From Luteococcus japonicus (GTDB lineage: Bacteria > Actinomycetota > Actinomycetes > Propionibacteriales > Propionibacteriaceae): 64,000 nucleotides of DNA. Location of the stretch: positions 2,232,001 through 2,296,000 of the forward strand of contig NZ_RKHG01000001.1 of NCBI RefSeq assembly GCF_003752415.1. The letters run 5' to 3'. The notes beneath the pieces were generated by a model. The model did not search any database. It was not told where the DNA came from and saw only the letters and a list, made by a program, of their open reading frames with translations. Below are positions 7,832 to 16,316 of this stretch, in pieces. Positions within the stretch are counted from its first letter, which is position 1. Each line of letters begins with the position of its first letter. The translations under genes were made by a program, and so were the position numbers.

Positions 7832-7905
7832 TGGAGCGGGCGCCGGGAATTGCACCAAGCTCTCCCACCAGGAAGGTGGGTGTTCTGCTACTGAACTACA
7901 CCCGC
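7832..7905 (-). tRNA. tRNA-Gly (anticodon TCC)
   Basis: The minus strand folds into a complete cloverleaf. Acceptor stem is GCGGGTG / CGCCCGC with one G-U pair, D arm GTTC-AGTAGCA-GAAC, anticodon arm CCCAC-CTTCCTG-GTGGG with TCC in the loop, a T arm with loop TGCAATT, discriminator T and an encoded CCA. The T loop has G where nearly all tRNAs have T55, and the T stem (CTTGG / CCCGG) carries a T-C mismatch and a G-U pair. The tRNA is otherwise regular and flanked by a hairpin. Confidence 0.88.
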
Positions 7906-7966
7906 AAGGCCTTCAACTCTACCGGCTGGAGGCGGACACGGCGAATCTGACGGGCCGTGGCCGCGC

Positions 7967-8460
7967 TCAGCCGGACAGCAGGGTGGCCGCGGTCTGCCCG
8001 TCGGTGACCAGCACGTCGAGGTGGTGCCCGCGCAGGGCTCCCCGGATCGCCTCCACCTTCTCGGGCCCGTAGGCGACGCCGACGACGGTGCTGATGCCGG
8101 AGAGCTGGTTCAGGGGGACGGCCATGGTCCGACGGCACATCTCCGTCTCGATGTGGTCCCCCGATCTGGTGAAGTGGTGTCCGCGCACGTGGCCCACGGC
8201 GCCGCGTGAGGCGAGCTCACGGATCATCGCCGGTGTCTGCCAGCTGTCGAAGATGGAGCCCGAGGTGGTGCCGTCGAAGGCCCCGATCCCCGTCAGGGCT
8301 CCGTCCGCGTGCCCGGCCAGCGCCAGTGCGGTGGCCACCGGGACTCGTGCCGTAGCGCCACCGCAAGGCGCTGGTCGGTGACCACGAGGGTGGCCGGCAT
8401 CAGGCGGTAGTCGCAGTCCAGGACCTCGGCCAGCCGACTGCCCCGCGCGCTGATGGGCAC
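7967..8460 (-). pseudogene. SorC/DeoR-type sugar-binding regulator, frameshifted and N-truncated
   Basis: Two frames together give the C-terminal sugar-phosphate-binding domain of a SorC-family regulator. RLMPATLVVTDQRLAVALRH lies in one frame (about 8460-8345). GAFDGTTSGSIFDSWQTP, SGISTVVGVAYGPEKVEAIR and LDVLVTDGQTAATLL lie in another (8338-7967). The frame changes near 8340. The helix-turn-helix half is missing because the sequence runs directly into an MFS transporter tail on the opposite strand at 8461. The gene is dead. It probably once regulated a sugar or polyol transport locus. Confidence 0.8.
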
Positions 8461-8607
8461 ATGATCGGCGGCGACACGGTCAAGCAGAACGTCACGACCG
8501 ACGCGGTCCGGCCGGCCTTCCGCTTCTTCGCGGGCTTCCTGGCGGTGGGAGCGGTCATCTACCTCGCGGCAAAGGAGACCCGGGGCAGGGCGCTCGAGGA
8601 CATCTGA
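8461..8607 (+). pseudogene. C-terminal tail of an MFS metabolite transporter
   Basis: Forty-eight codons ending at TGA 8605-8607 encode a last membrane helix (FRFFAGFLAVGAVIYLAA) and the sequence KETRGRALEDI, the standard C-terminal signature of sugar/metabolite:H+ symporters of the MFS. The rest of the gene is absent, replaced by the SorC remnant. It is a deletion scar of a former transporter-regulator locus. Confidence 0.8.
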
Positions 8608-8619
8608 TCCACATCGACA

Positions 8620-8655
8620 AGGAAGGCCTCGCCGCGATTGCGGCGAGGCCTTCCT
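8620..8655. terminator. Strong hairpin terminator
   Basis: Perfect 16-bp stem AGGAAGGCCTCGCCGC / GCGGCGAGGCCTTCCT with a 4-nt loop. It follows the MFS tail and lies downstream of the minus-strand subtilase. Confidence 0.8.
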
Positions 8656-8768
8656 GTCTGCGTGTGGTGGACCGCACCGTCGTCGCGCCGGTCACCCGTC
8701 CGGTGGATGGGGTAGGAGCACCCGGCCGGCCCCCCACGAACCGGACCGGGCACTCACATCTGGGGGAC

Positions 8769-10145
8769 TCAGATCGCCTTCACTGCGGCGAAGGAGTCGA
8801 GCTGGCCGAAACCGGTGCAGCTGTTGGAGCGGACGGTACCGCGGCACTCGCGTCCGATGGTGCGCACCGGCACGGCCTTCGTCGTGCGCTTGAGGGTCTT
8901 CACCAGGGTCGCATTGCTGGCCGCCGGCCGCCGCGACTTCATCAGCGCCAGGGTCCCGGCCACCTGGGGGGCGGCCTGCGAGGTTCCGCTGCGACGCTCG
9001 AAGCGGCGGCCCACCGCATCCGACAGGATCTGCTCGCCGGGTGCGGCGATGTCGGTCATGCTGCGGCCGTGGCTGGCGAACTCACTCAACCCGCCCTTCG
9101 CATTCACCGACGTGACGTGCACGACATTCCTGCTGACCGAGATGGGGTCCTGGCAGCTCTCGCCGCGCTGCCAGCTGATGTCGGCGCCGGAATTGCCCGT
9201 CGACGAGACATTGACGACGCGACGGCCCGCCGCGTAGTCGATGGCGCGGCGCACGGAGGTCATGGCCGGGGAGGCAATCTGCAGGTCTCCGCACCACAGG
9301 TCGAACATGTTCAGCGACGCATTGGTGACGGCCAGCTGCCGGGCGCCCGCCCACATGTAGGCACACACGATGTATTCGGGGTAGCTCTCGCCGATGGAGT
9401 TGACCACCTTGAGTGACGCGACGCGCACGCCGGGGGCAACGCCCGTGACTCCGTAGCCATTGCGTGCCGCGGCGATGGTGCCGGCGACGTGGGTTCCGTG
9501 GGAGTCCTTGCCGCGCCAGGCGCCTGCGGCGGTGTTCGGGCGTCCGAAGTTCGTGCAGTCGACGGAATCCGCCCGGCTGAAGTTCCTGGCCAGGTCCGGG
9601 TGGCGGTCGTCGACGCCGGTGTCGATCACGCCGACGACCACGTGGCTGGATCCCGGAGTCACGGCATGCGCCTTGGTCGCGCGGTCCACCGTCAGGTGGG
9701 ACTGCTGGCGGGCCATCGGGTCGGTCTTGCCGACGCGCGTCGCGGTGGCGGTGACGCGGCGGCCGGGTGCGGAGACGGTGACCGGCTTGCCGACGGTGAC
9801 CCGCTCGGTGGCGGAGATCCCGCGGGCGTCGCCGGCGGACAGCACGGCCCTGCTGCGCTGGGCCTTGAGACGGTTCAGGTAACCGGGGCGGGTGGAGCGC
9901 ACGACGATGACGCCGATCTGCGGCCAGCTCTGCACCACCTGGCCACCGGCCTTCACAGCGGCGGCCTGTGCGGCCTTCGTCTGGCCCGGGGTGCGAGCGT
10001 TGACCAGGTAGGAGCGGGGCGCCGATGCGGCCTCGGCCTGTCCGGTGGAACCGGGCAGGCCGAGCGCACAAGCGCTCGCCATGATCGTGGCGAGTGCGGT
10101 GGCCAGGGCCCGGAACGAACCGGCGTGGCGGAAGCTGACAGACAT
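8769..10145 (-). CDS. Secreted subtilisin-family (S8) serine protease
   Basis: Extracellular peptidase of 458 aa. A signal peptide is evident at residues 1-40 (Ala/Leu-rich core, then GQAEAASA), followed by a propeptide-like region up to about residue 110. The catalytic triad is intact: Asp in VIDTGVDDRHPDLA (about 177), His in DSHGTHVAGTIA (about 218) and Ser in RSGTSQAAPQVAG (about 387), with the oxyanion Asn in SSTGNSGA. Several cysteines (VDCTNF, WCGD, SCQDP, RECRGT, NSCTG) suggest disulphides. No C-terminal anchor is seen, so it is probably released. ATG start at 10145. It is a single gene bounded by terminators. Confidence 0.92.
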   Translation of the reverse strand: MSVSFRHAGSFRALATALATIMASACALGLPGSTGQAEAASAPRSYLVNARTPGQTKAAQAAAVKAGGQVVQSWPQIGVIVVRSTRPGYLNRLKAQRSRAVLSAGDARGISATERVTVGKPVTVSAPGRRVTATATRVGKTDPMARQQSHLTVDRATKAHAVTPGSSHVVVGVIDTGVDDRHPDLARNFSRADSVDCTNFGRPNTAAGAWRGKDSHGTHVAGTIAAARNGYGVTGVAPGVRVASLKVVNSIGESYPEYIVCAYMWAGARQLAVTNASLNMFDLWCGDLQIASPAMTSVRRAIDYAAGRRVVNVSSTGNSGADISWQRGESCQDPISVSRNVVHVTSVNAKGGLSEFASHGRSMTDIAAPGEQILSDAVGRRFERRSGTSQAAPQVAGTLALMKSRRPAASNATLVKTLKRTTKAVPVRTIGRECRGTVRSNSCTGFGQLDSFAAVKAI

Positions 10146-10270
10146 CGTGATGACCCCTTCGAAGACACCACCATCAAACCCCGGCCGGAGGGCTCTTCTC
10201 GACCAGATCCGTTGACAATTGGAGAAGGGTTCACTGAGACATCTTCAGGGTGCTGGCCGGGGGCACGGAA

Positions 10271-10301
10271 GGAGGGGGCGGCCACCCGAGCCACCCCCTC
10301 C
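10271..10301 (-). terminator. Hairpin terminator after the NO reductase gene
   Basis: Stem GGAGGGGG / CCCCCTCC with an inner GGC-rich extension, 25 bp beyond the norZ stop codon (10326). Confidence 0.6.
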
Positions 10302-10325
10302 ACAACCAGCCGCGAAGCACTCGCG

Positions 10326-12713
10326 TCAGGCCCCGATGCCCTCCTCGTCCTGCTGTGCCTCCACGCTGCCGGCCCGGTGGAGGGGCGCGTGGTCACGGTA
10401 GGAGTGACCGGTCAGCAGCCCCACCATGAACAGGCCGATGGACAACGCGCCCAGGGCGAACAGGATGTCGCCCGGGGTACGCATCCAGCGCAGCACGGTC
10501 AGCGTCGGGGTGTAGAGGAAGTCCGAGCTGCGGGCCCACCAGGTGCCCACCGAGATGCTGGCCCAGGCCTGCGCGAGGCCCAGCGGCAGCAGGCTGAGCA
10601 GGCTCATGGCCAGCAGGCCACCGTTCATTCCCCAGAAGCCCCACTTGATCCAGCGCTCATTCCATTCCCGGCCCGGCATCAGGCTGCGCACGCAGAAGAG
10701 CATCAGGCCGATGCCCAACATGCCGTAGACGCCGAACAGCGCGGTGTGGGCGTGCAGCGGCGTCAGGTTGAGGCCCTGCACGTAGAAGAGCGAGATCGGC
10801 GGGTTGATCAGGAAGCCGAAGACTCCGGCGCCCAGCATGTTCCAGAAGGAGACCGAGACGAAGAAGTAGATCGCCCACTTGTAGCCCGCCACCCACTCGC
10901 TGACCTTGAGGATCCGCAGGTTGCGGATGGCCTCGAAACCGATCAGTGCCAGCGGCACCACCTCCAGTGCGCTGAAGGCAGCGCTCAGCGCCATCACGAC
11001 GGAGTCAGAACCGGAGAAGTAGAGGTGGTGGCCGGTGCCGATGATGCCGCCGAACAGGAAGATCGTCGTCGACGAGATGGTGGCCGTCGCCGCGACGGCG
11101 GGGCGCACCAGGCGCAGCCGGCTGAACAGGAAGGCGATCACGACGGTGGCGAAGACCTCGAAGAAGCCCTCCACCCACAGGTGCACCACCCACCAGCGCC
11201 AGTACTCGGTGACCGACAGGTGGGTGTCGTGGCCCATGCCGAAGGCCGCCCCGAAGAAGGAGGCGATGGCCAGACAGCTCATCAGGAGCATCGCGACCAG
11301 CGTGCGCTGCGAACCCGACTGCAGCGGGGCCTGGTCCGTGGGTTCGACGTGTCCGGCGGCCTTGGCGCGGCCCAGGGCGGGCCACATGCCGCGGGCCATC
11401 AGGAAGAACCACAGGAAGAGCCCGATGAACAGGCCGATCTGCCAGGCCCGGGCCAGGTCCAGGTATTCCATGCCGGTGGTGCCCAGCCACCAGCTCAGCT
11501 CGGTGCCGTAGCCCAGGGAACCGCGGATGGACAGCCACTCGCCGGCCATGGATCCCAGCACCACCAGGATCAGCGCCCAGAAGAGCACATTGACGCCGAG
11601 CTTCTGCAGCCTGGGCTCGCGGCCGCCCACGGCGGGGGCGACGTAGAGGCCGGTGGCCAGCCAGGCTGTGGCGATCCACAGGATGCCCAGCTGGGTGTGC
11701 CAGGTGCGCACGACGGGGTAGGGCAGGATCCGGTCGATCGGAATGCCGTACAGGGCGCCACCCTCGACGCCATAGTGCGCGGACAGGATTCCCATGGCGA
11801 TCTGCAGCACGAACAGGCCGCCGACCACGAAGAAGTACTTCAGGGTGGCCTTCTGCGACGGGGTGGCCTGGTAGCCCAGCAGCGGGTCATTGGCCGGTGC
11901 CTCGTCGGTGACCTCGTCCTCGTCGCTCATGTTGTGGTACCAGACCATGCCGGCGATCCCGCCCAGCAGCAGGATGAAGCTGACGATGCTCCACAGCACA
12001 TTGGTGGTGGTGGGAACATTGTCCACCAGGGGCTCGTGCGGCCAGTTCGCGGTGTAGGACTCGCTGCCGTCGGGCCGGTCCGTGGAGGCCGCCCAGGCCG
12101 ACCACCAGAAGAAGGCATTCATCTTCTGCATGGCCTCGTGATCCTTCACGGCGCCCTTGGCAATGGCGTACTGCTCGTGACCGTGGGTGAAGATGTCCGC
12201 ATAGTGGGCGGAGTTGGCCTTGTAGGCCTCCGCGCGGCCCGGTGCCAGCGTGACGGTCCCGGTTCGTGCGTCGTAGGTGTTGGTGCGCATGGCCTTCTTG
12301 AGCCGCGCCTGCAGGGCTGCCTGCTTCTCAGTGTCGAGGCTGGCGTGGTCCTTGGCGCCGTCGGCCCTGGCATAGCCGTCCAGCAGGAAGGTGGACTCGC
12401 GATGCAGCCAGTCGGCCGTCCAGTCGGGGGCGACATAGGCGCCGTGGCCCCAGATGGAGCCCACCTGCTGACCGCCGATCGACTGCCAGACGCGCTGGCC
12501 GTCCATGATCTCGCCCTCGCTGATCAGCTGGGTGCCGTCGGCTGCCACCACACTGGTGGGCACCGGCGGCTTGCTGTGGTCGATGCGCATGCCCATGTAG
12601 AGCAGGACCACGAAGGATCCCAGGACGACGGTGGCCAGCGCGATCCACCACTTCTTGTCCCTGGAGGGCATGCCGGAGCGTCCTCTGTTTGCCTTGCTTT
12701 CGTTTGCTGACAC
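10326..12713 (-). CDS. norZ: Quinol-dependent nitric oxide reductase (qNOR)
   Basis: Reduces 2 NO to N2O in the cytoplasmic membrane with electrons from (mena)quinol. The 795-aa length is that of single-subunit qNOR, which fuses a NorC-like N-terminal part to the NorB haem-copper core. Visible are one N-terminal helix (WWIALATVVLGSFVVLLYMG), a long periplasmic region (VWQSIGGQQVGSIWGHGAYV), then about twelve helices with haem/Fe-B ligands in HTQLGILWIATAWLATG, HLWVEGFFEVFATV, GTGHHLYFSG and TPLHAHTALFGVYGMLG. GTG start at 12713 with AAAGGGGA upstream. The promoter region holds a perfect ACGGAATATTCCGT palindrome. Its likely role is NO detoxification, since no other denitrification genes are in view. 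Confidence 0.93.
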   Translation of the reverse strand: MSANESKANRGRSGMPSRDKKWWIALATVVLGSFVVLLYMGMRIDHSKPPVPTSVVAADGTQLISEGEIMDGQRVWQSIGGQQVGSIWGHGAYVAPDWTADWLHRESTFLLDGYARADGAKDHASLDTEKQAALQARLKKAMRTNTYDARTGTVTLAPGRAEAYKANSAHYADIFTHGHEQYAIAKGAVKDHEAMQKMNAFFWWSAWAASTDRPDGSESYTANWPHEPLVDNVPTTTNVLWSIVSFILLLGGIAGMVWYHNMSDEDEVTDEAPANDPLLGYQATPSQKATLKYFFVVGGLFVLQIAMGILSAHYGVEGGALYGIPIDRILPYPVVRTWHTQLGILWIATAWLATGLYVAPAVGGREPRLQKLGVNVLFWALILVVLGSMAGEWLSIRGSLGYGTELSWWLGTTGMEYLDLARAWQIGLFIGLFLWFFLMARGMWPALGRAKAAGHVEPTDQAPLQSGSQRTLVAMLLMSCLAIASFFGAAFGMGHDTHLSVTEYWRWWVVHLWVEGFFEVFATVVIAFLFSRLRLVRPAVAATATISSTTIFLFGGIIGTGHHLYFSGSDSVVMALSAAFSALEVVPLALIGFEAIRNLRILKVSEWVAGYKWAIYFFVSVSFWNMLGAGVFGFLINPPISLFYVQGLNLTPLHAHTALFGVYGMLGIGLMLFCVRSLMPGREWNERWIKWGFWGMNGGLLAMSLLSLLPLGLAQAWASISVGTWWARSSDFLYTPTLTVLRWMRTPGDILFALGALSIGLFMVGLLTGHSYRDHAPLHRAGSVEAQQDEEGIGA

Positions 12714-12729
12714 GGATTCCCCTTTATGT

Positions 12730-12743
12730 ACGGAATATTCCGT
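12730..12743. promoter_or_regulatory. Perfect 14-bp palindrome upstream of norZ
   Basis: ACGGAATATTCCGT, centred about 23 bp upstream of the GTG start at 12713 in an AT-rich pocket. It is placed like an operator for an NO-responsive repressor (NsrR-type is a guess). No regulator gene is adjacent. Confidence 0.5.
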
Positions 12744-12821
12744 GCTAATACTTGCACATGTGGGTCGCGTCGGTGCGCCGGGGGTCCCGGATGCCTCACC
12801 CGAACCCGTCAGGGGACGTGA

Positions 12822-12855
12822 AAGGGGCCGGCCACCATGAGGTGTCCGGCCCCTT
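12822..12855 (-). terminator. Hairpin terminator after ptsH
   Basis: Stem AAGGGGCCGGCCACC / GGTGTCCGGCCCCTT with a 4-nt loop, 20 bp beyond the ptsH stop codon (12876). Confidence 0.8.
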
Positions 12856-12875
12856 GCAAGGTCAGCTGAGTGAAC

Positions 12876-13136
12876 TCACTCGGCGTCGAGGTCCTTCTCG
12901 ATGAGGGCGGCGATGGCCTCGACGGCGGCCTCGTCGTCGCTCTCGATGGTGACCTGGGCGCCCTTCTCGGCACCGAGGGTCATGATCAGCAGCGGGGAGC
13001 TGGCGTCAACGCCCTCCTCGCCGTCAACCGAGAGGGTGATGTCCTCGTCGTACTCGCCAGCGGCCTCGGCGATGATCGCGGCGGGGCGGGCGTGCAGGCC
13101 GACGCTCGAACCGACGGTAACGGTCTTGCTTGCCAT
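12876..13136 (-). CDS. ptsH: HPr phosphocarrier protein
   Basis: Cytosolic PTS phosphocarrier of 86 aa that passes phosphate from enzyme I to the fructose EIIA domain. The active His is in VGLHARPAA (His15), and the Ser46 region (ASSPLLIMTLGAEKG) is present. ATG start at 13136 with AAGGAAGC just upstream. It is the last gene of the fruR-fruK-fruA-ptsH run, 43 bp after fruA, and ends at a hairpin. The partner ptsI is divergent, about 4.2 kb away. Confidence 0.95.
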   Translation of the reverse strand: MASKTVTVGSSVGLHARPAAIIAEAAGEYDEDITLSVDGEEGVDASSPLLIMTLGAEKGAQVTIESDDEAAVEAIAALIEKDLDAE

Positions 13137-13179
13137 GGTGCTTCCTTTCGAAGGTGAACTGGGTCAATTGTGACTGATG

Positions 13180-15246
13180 TCAGGCTGCGACGGGAGCCGG
13201 GGTCTGGATCTGGTCCTTGCGGGTGCCTTTGAGGAGGATGACCAGAAGGGCGGAAATGATCGACCCGACCAGGATCGACAGGGCGAAGGCCCAGAACTTG
13301 TCGATGGCGAAGAAGACGAAGATTCCGCCGTGCGGGGCCTTCGAAGCAGCGCCCAGGGCCATCGTCATGGCGCCGGTGACGGCACCCCCGGCCATGGTGG
13401 CGGGGATGATGCGCAGCGGGTCGGCCGCCGCGAAGGGGATCGCGCCCTCACTGATGAAGGAAGCGCCCAGCAACCAGCAGGCCGTGCCGTTCTCCTTCTC
13501 GGCCTTGGTGAACAGCTTCGGGCGCACCGCGGTGGCAATGGCCAGGGCCAGGGGCGGCACCATGCCTGCGGCCATCACGGCGGCCATGATCTTCATGGAC
13601 GCGGGGTTGGTGACGCTCAGGCCGGCCGTGGCGAAGAGGTAGGCCGCCTTGTTCACCGGACCACCGAGGTCGAAGCACATCATGAGGCCGAGGATGATGC
13701 CCAGCCCGATGATCGACGCCCCGGTCATGCCGTTGAGGCCATTGGTCATCATCCGCATCAGCACGCTGATCGGCTTGGCCAGGAAGAGCAGCAGCGAACC
13801 ACCGGCGATGAAGGAGGCGAGCAGCGGGATGATCACGACGGGCATCAGGCCGCGCAGCCAGCGGGGCACCTTCCAGCCACCGATCCAGGCGGCGACGGCA
13901 CCGGCGATCAGGCCACCGACCAGGGCGCCGAGGAAGCCGGCACCGGTGGCACCCGCGATCGCACCAGCGACGAAGCCGGGGACGATGCCGGGGCGATCGG
14001 CCATGGCGAAGGCGATGTAGCCGGCCAGGGCGGGCAGCAGGAAGCCGAAGGCCGCCTTGCCCAAGGCCATGAGGACGGCGCCGAGGTAGGTGGCCAGGGC
14101 ACTGCCACCCAGGGCGTGGGGCCCCGCCTCGGGCAGGTTGGTCAGCGAATTGCTCAGGGCCAGCGCGGGGTCGACGTCGTAGCCGCCCAACAGGAAGCCG
14201 AGCGCGATCAGCAGACCGCCGGCCGCGACGAAGGGCACCATGTAGGAGACGCCGGTCATCAGGGCCTGCTGGATCCGCTTGCCGAAGGACAATTGGCTCC
14301 TCGAGGCGCCGGCCTCGGAGGCGGCTGCCGAGGCGTCGCCCTTCACGCGGGGGGCCGACGGGTTCTTGGCGGCCGCGAGGGCCTCCTCGATCATCTTCTT
14401 CGGCTCGTTGATGGCGCGCTTGACGCCGGACTCGATCACCGGCAGTCCGGCGAAGCGCTCCCGGCCCTTGACGCCGACGTCGGTGGCGAAGATGACGGCG
14501 CTCGCGGCCTTGATCTGGTCCGCGGTGACCGGGTCGGTGGCGGTGGAGCCCTGCGGCTCGGTGATGATGTCGACGCCCATCTCCTCACCGGCGCCGGTGA
14601 GGTAGTCGGCGGCCATGTAGGTGTGCGCGATGCCGGTGGGGCAGGCGGTGATGGCGATGATGGACGGCTTGTCGCCATTCGTCGCGGCATCGTTGCCGGG
14701 GTGCATCTGCACCACATTGCCGTTGGCCGCATGGGCTCCGATGCTGGCGGCAGCGGCTGCCTCCTGGCCACTGGCGGCGGCCTCGGGGCCTTCGGGCTCC
14801 ACGACGCCACGCACCAGCTTGACGACCTCGTCGGCGGTGCGGGCCTCCCGCAGGGCCATCAGGAAGTCCTTCTTCACCAGCGCGCGGGCCAGCTTGGTGA
14901 GCAGCTTCATGTGGTCCGCGCCGCCGCTCTCGCTGGCGGCGATCAGGAAGACCAGGTCCGCGGCGCCGTCCTTGGCACCGAAGTCGACCGGGTTGTTCAG
15001 GCGGGCAAAGCCCAGCGATGCGGTGTTGACCGCGGCGCTGCGGCAGTGCGGGATGGCGAAGCCGCCGGGCATCCCGGTGGGGGACTTGCCTTCCCGCTCC
15101 AGGGCGTCGGCGGCCAGGCCCTCGGCATCCGCACGCCCGGTGGCGGCGACGACCCCGGCCAGACCGCGGATCACCTCCTCCTTTGTGGCGCCCAGGCAGG
15201 TGTCGAGTGCGACAAGTCCTGGTTCGATCAGTGATGGTGCTGACAT
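13180..15246 (-). CDS. fruA: PTS fructose permease, EIIA-EIIB-EIIC fusion
   Basis: Imports fructose with phosphorylation to fructose 1-phosphate. The protein is 688 aa from the ATG at 15246. EIIA is at residues 1-150, with phospho-His in GGFAIPHCRS near 65. EIIB is at about 195-290, with phospho-Cys in ITACPTGIAHTYMAAD near 200. EIIC follows from about 330, with roughly ten membrane helices (for example VSYMVPFVAAGGLLIALGFL). An Ala-rich linker (AAASGQEAAAAAS) joins IIA and IIB. A longer open frame reaches 15918 only because it reads through fruK on another frame. It follows fruK after 98 bp and precedes ptsH by 43 bp. Confidence 0.95.
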   Translation of the reverse strand: MSAPSLIEPGLVALDTCLGATKEEVIRGLAGVVAATGRADAEGLAADALEREGKSPTGMPGGFAIPHCRSAAVNTASLGFARLNNPVDFGAKDGAADLVFLIAASESGGADHMKLLTKLARALVKKDFLMALREARTADEVVKLVRGVVEPEGPEAAASGQEAAAAASIGAHAANGNVVQMHPGNDAATNGDKPSIIAITACPTGIAHTYMAADYLTGAGEEMGVDIITEPQGSTATDPVTADQIKAASAVIFATDVGVKGRERFAGLPVIESGVKRAINEPKKMIEEALAAAKNPSAPRVKGDASAAASEAGASRSQLSFGKRIQQALMTGVSYMVPFVAAGGLLIALGFLLGGYDVDPALALSNSLTNLPEAGPHALGGSALATYLGAVLMALGKAAFGFLLPALAGYIAFAMADRPGIVPGFVAGAIAGATGAGFLGALVGGLIAGAVAAWIGGWKVPRWLRGLMPVVIIPLLASFIAGGSLLLFLAKPISVLMRMMTNGLNGMTGASIIGLGIILGLMMCFDLGGPVNKAAYLFATAGLSVTNPASMKIMAAVMAAGMVPPLALAIATAVRPKLFTKAEKENGTACWLLGASFISEGAIPFAAADPLRIIPATMAGGAVTGAMTMALGAASKAPHGGIFVFFAIDKFWAFALSILVGSIISALLVILLKGTRKDQIQTPAPVAA

Positions 15247-15344
15247 GGGGTCAACCTTCCGGGTGGGTGTTGTGGGTGGTGCTCGTGTTCGGTGTGTTCG
15301 TGTTCTGTGCGCTCGGGTTCGGTGCGCTCTGGTCCATGGGGTGC

Positions 15345-16316
15345 TCAGGCAAGCTGGGTGACGACGACCTCGTCGGGGTGGGCCTGCTCGGGGGTGGGGA
15401 GCTGTGAGCCGGGCAGCGACGCGGCTGCGGACCCGTAGGCGACGGCGCGACGCAGCCGCTCGTCGGGGCCCAGGCCCTCGCGGTCGGCCAGCAGGTAGCC
15501 GGCCAGCGACGAGTCCCCGGCGCCCACGGTGGAGGCGACGGTGATGGCCGGTGGGATGGCGTGCCAGGCACCCTCGTCGGTGACCAGCAGTGCGCCGGAG
15601 GCGCCCAGGGTGACCAGCACGGCCTTGACGCCACGGGCCAGGAGGCTGCGGGCCGCGTCGAGGACGGGTGACCAGTTGCCGGCGGCGGCCTGTGCCTCCA
15701 GCTCGTCGCCGTCGGCCCCGCACAGCTGGCCGAGTTCCTCGGAATTGGGCTTGATGAGGTCGGGGGCGCCGCTGGGCCAGGCGGCGGCCAGGGCCTGCAG
15801 CGGGGCGTCGGAGGTATCGACGGCCACCCGCACTCCCTGCTGGTGCAGCAGGTTGACCAGGTGGACGTAGGAGTTGGCGGGGGCTCCCGGCGGCAGCGAT
15901 CCGCTCAGCGCGGCCCACTGCGCCATTCCGCCGTCGCTGCGGGCCGTGCCCAGGACGGTGTTGCGCAGGGTGACCAGCAGTTCGTCGTCCAGCCGCGGCC
16001 CCGGCTCGTTGAACTTGCTGGTGGTGCCGTCGGACTCCACCAGGGTCAGGTTGGAGCGCACCGGCTGGCCGATCGGGACATTGCGGTAGGGCACGCCCAG
16101 CTTGTCCAGGCCCTCCAGGATCGGGTCGTAGTCATCGGCGGGCAGGACCGTGATGACCTCGGCGCCGGCGAGGCTGATGGCGCGGGCGACGTTGACGCCC
16201 TTGCCGCCGGGTTCGGCCGAGGCCTGCCCGAGCCGGTTGACGCCGCCCCGGGTGACCTGGCCGTCCACCGTGGCGGTGCGGTCCAGGCTGGGGTTGGCGG
16301 TGAAGGTGATGATCAT
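15345..16316 (-). CDS. fruK: 1-phosphofructokinase
   Basis: PfkB-family sugar kinase of 323 aa that converts fructose 1-phosphate to fructose 1,6-bisphosphate. The opening MIITFTANPSLDRTATVDG, GGKGVNVARAISLAGAEV (about 37-54) and the C-terminal PfkB signature VGAGDSSLAGYLL with catalytic Asp near 266 are present. Its ATG at 16316 overlaps the fruR stop (ATGA), indicating translational coupling. The 98 bp between fruK and fruA is a T/G-rich imperfectly repeated stretch with no gene. Confidence 0.95.
   Translation of the reverse strand: MIITFTANPSLDRTATVDGQVTRGGVNRLGQASAEPGGKGVNVARAISLAGAEVITVLPADDYDPILEGLDKLGVPYRNVPIGQPVRSNLTLVESDGTTSKFNEPGPRLDDELLVTLRNTVLGTARSDGGMAQWAALSGSLPPGAPANSYVHLVNLLHQQGVRVAVDTSDAPLQALAAAWPSGAPDLIKPNSEELGQLCGADGDELEAQAAAGNWSPVLDAARSLLARGVKAVLVTLGASGALLVTDEGAWHAIPPAITVASTVGAGDSSLAGYLLADREGLGPDERLRRAVAYGSAAASLPGSQLPTPEQAHPDEVVVTQLA

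Noticed and set aside
9489-12710. 1073-aa open frame antisense to the NO reductase and protease genes
   Set aside because: His/Gln/Gly/Val-rich composition typical of antisense frames in high-GC DNA; the opposite strand encodes well-conserved qNOR and subtilase.
15247-15918. N-terminal extension of FruA in the long open frame
   Set aside because: Arg/Pro-rich out-of-frame reading of fruK; the EIIA domain begins normally at the ATG at 15246.
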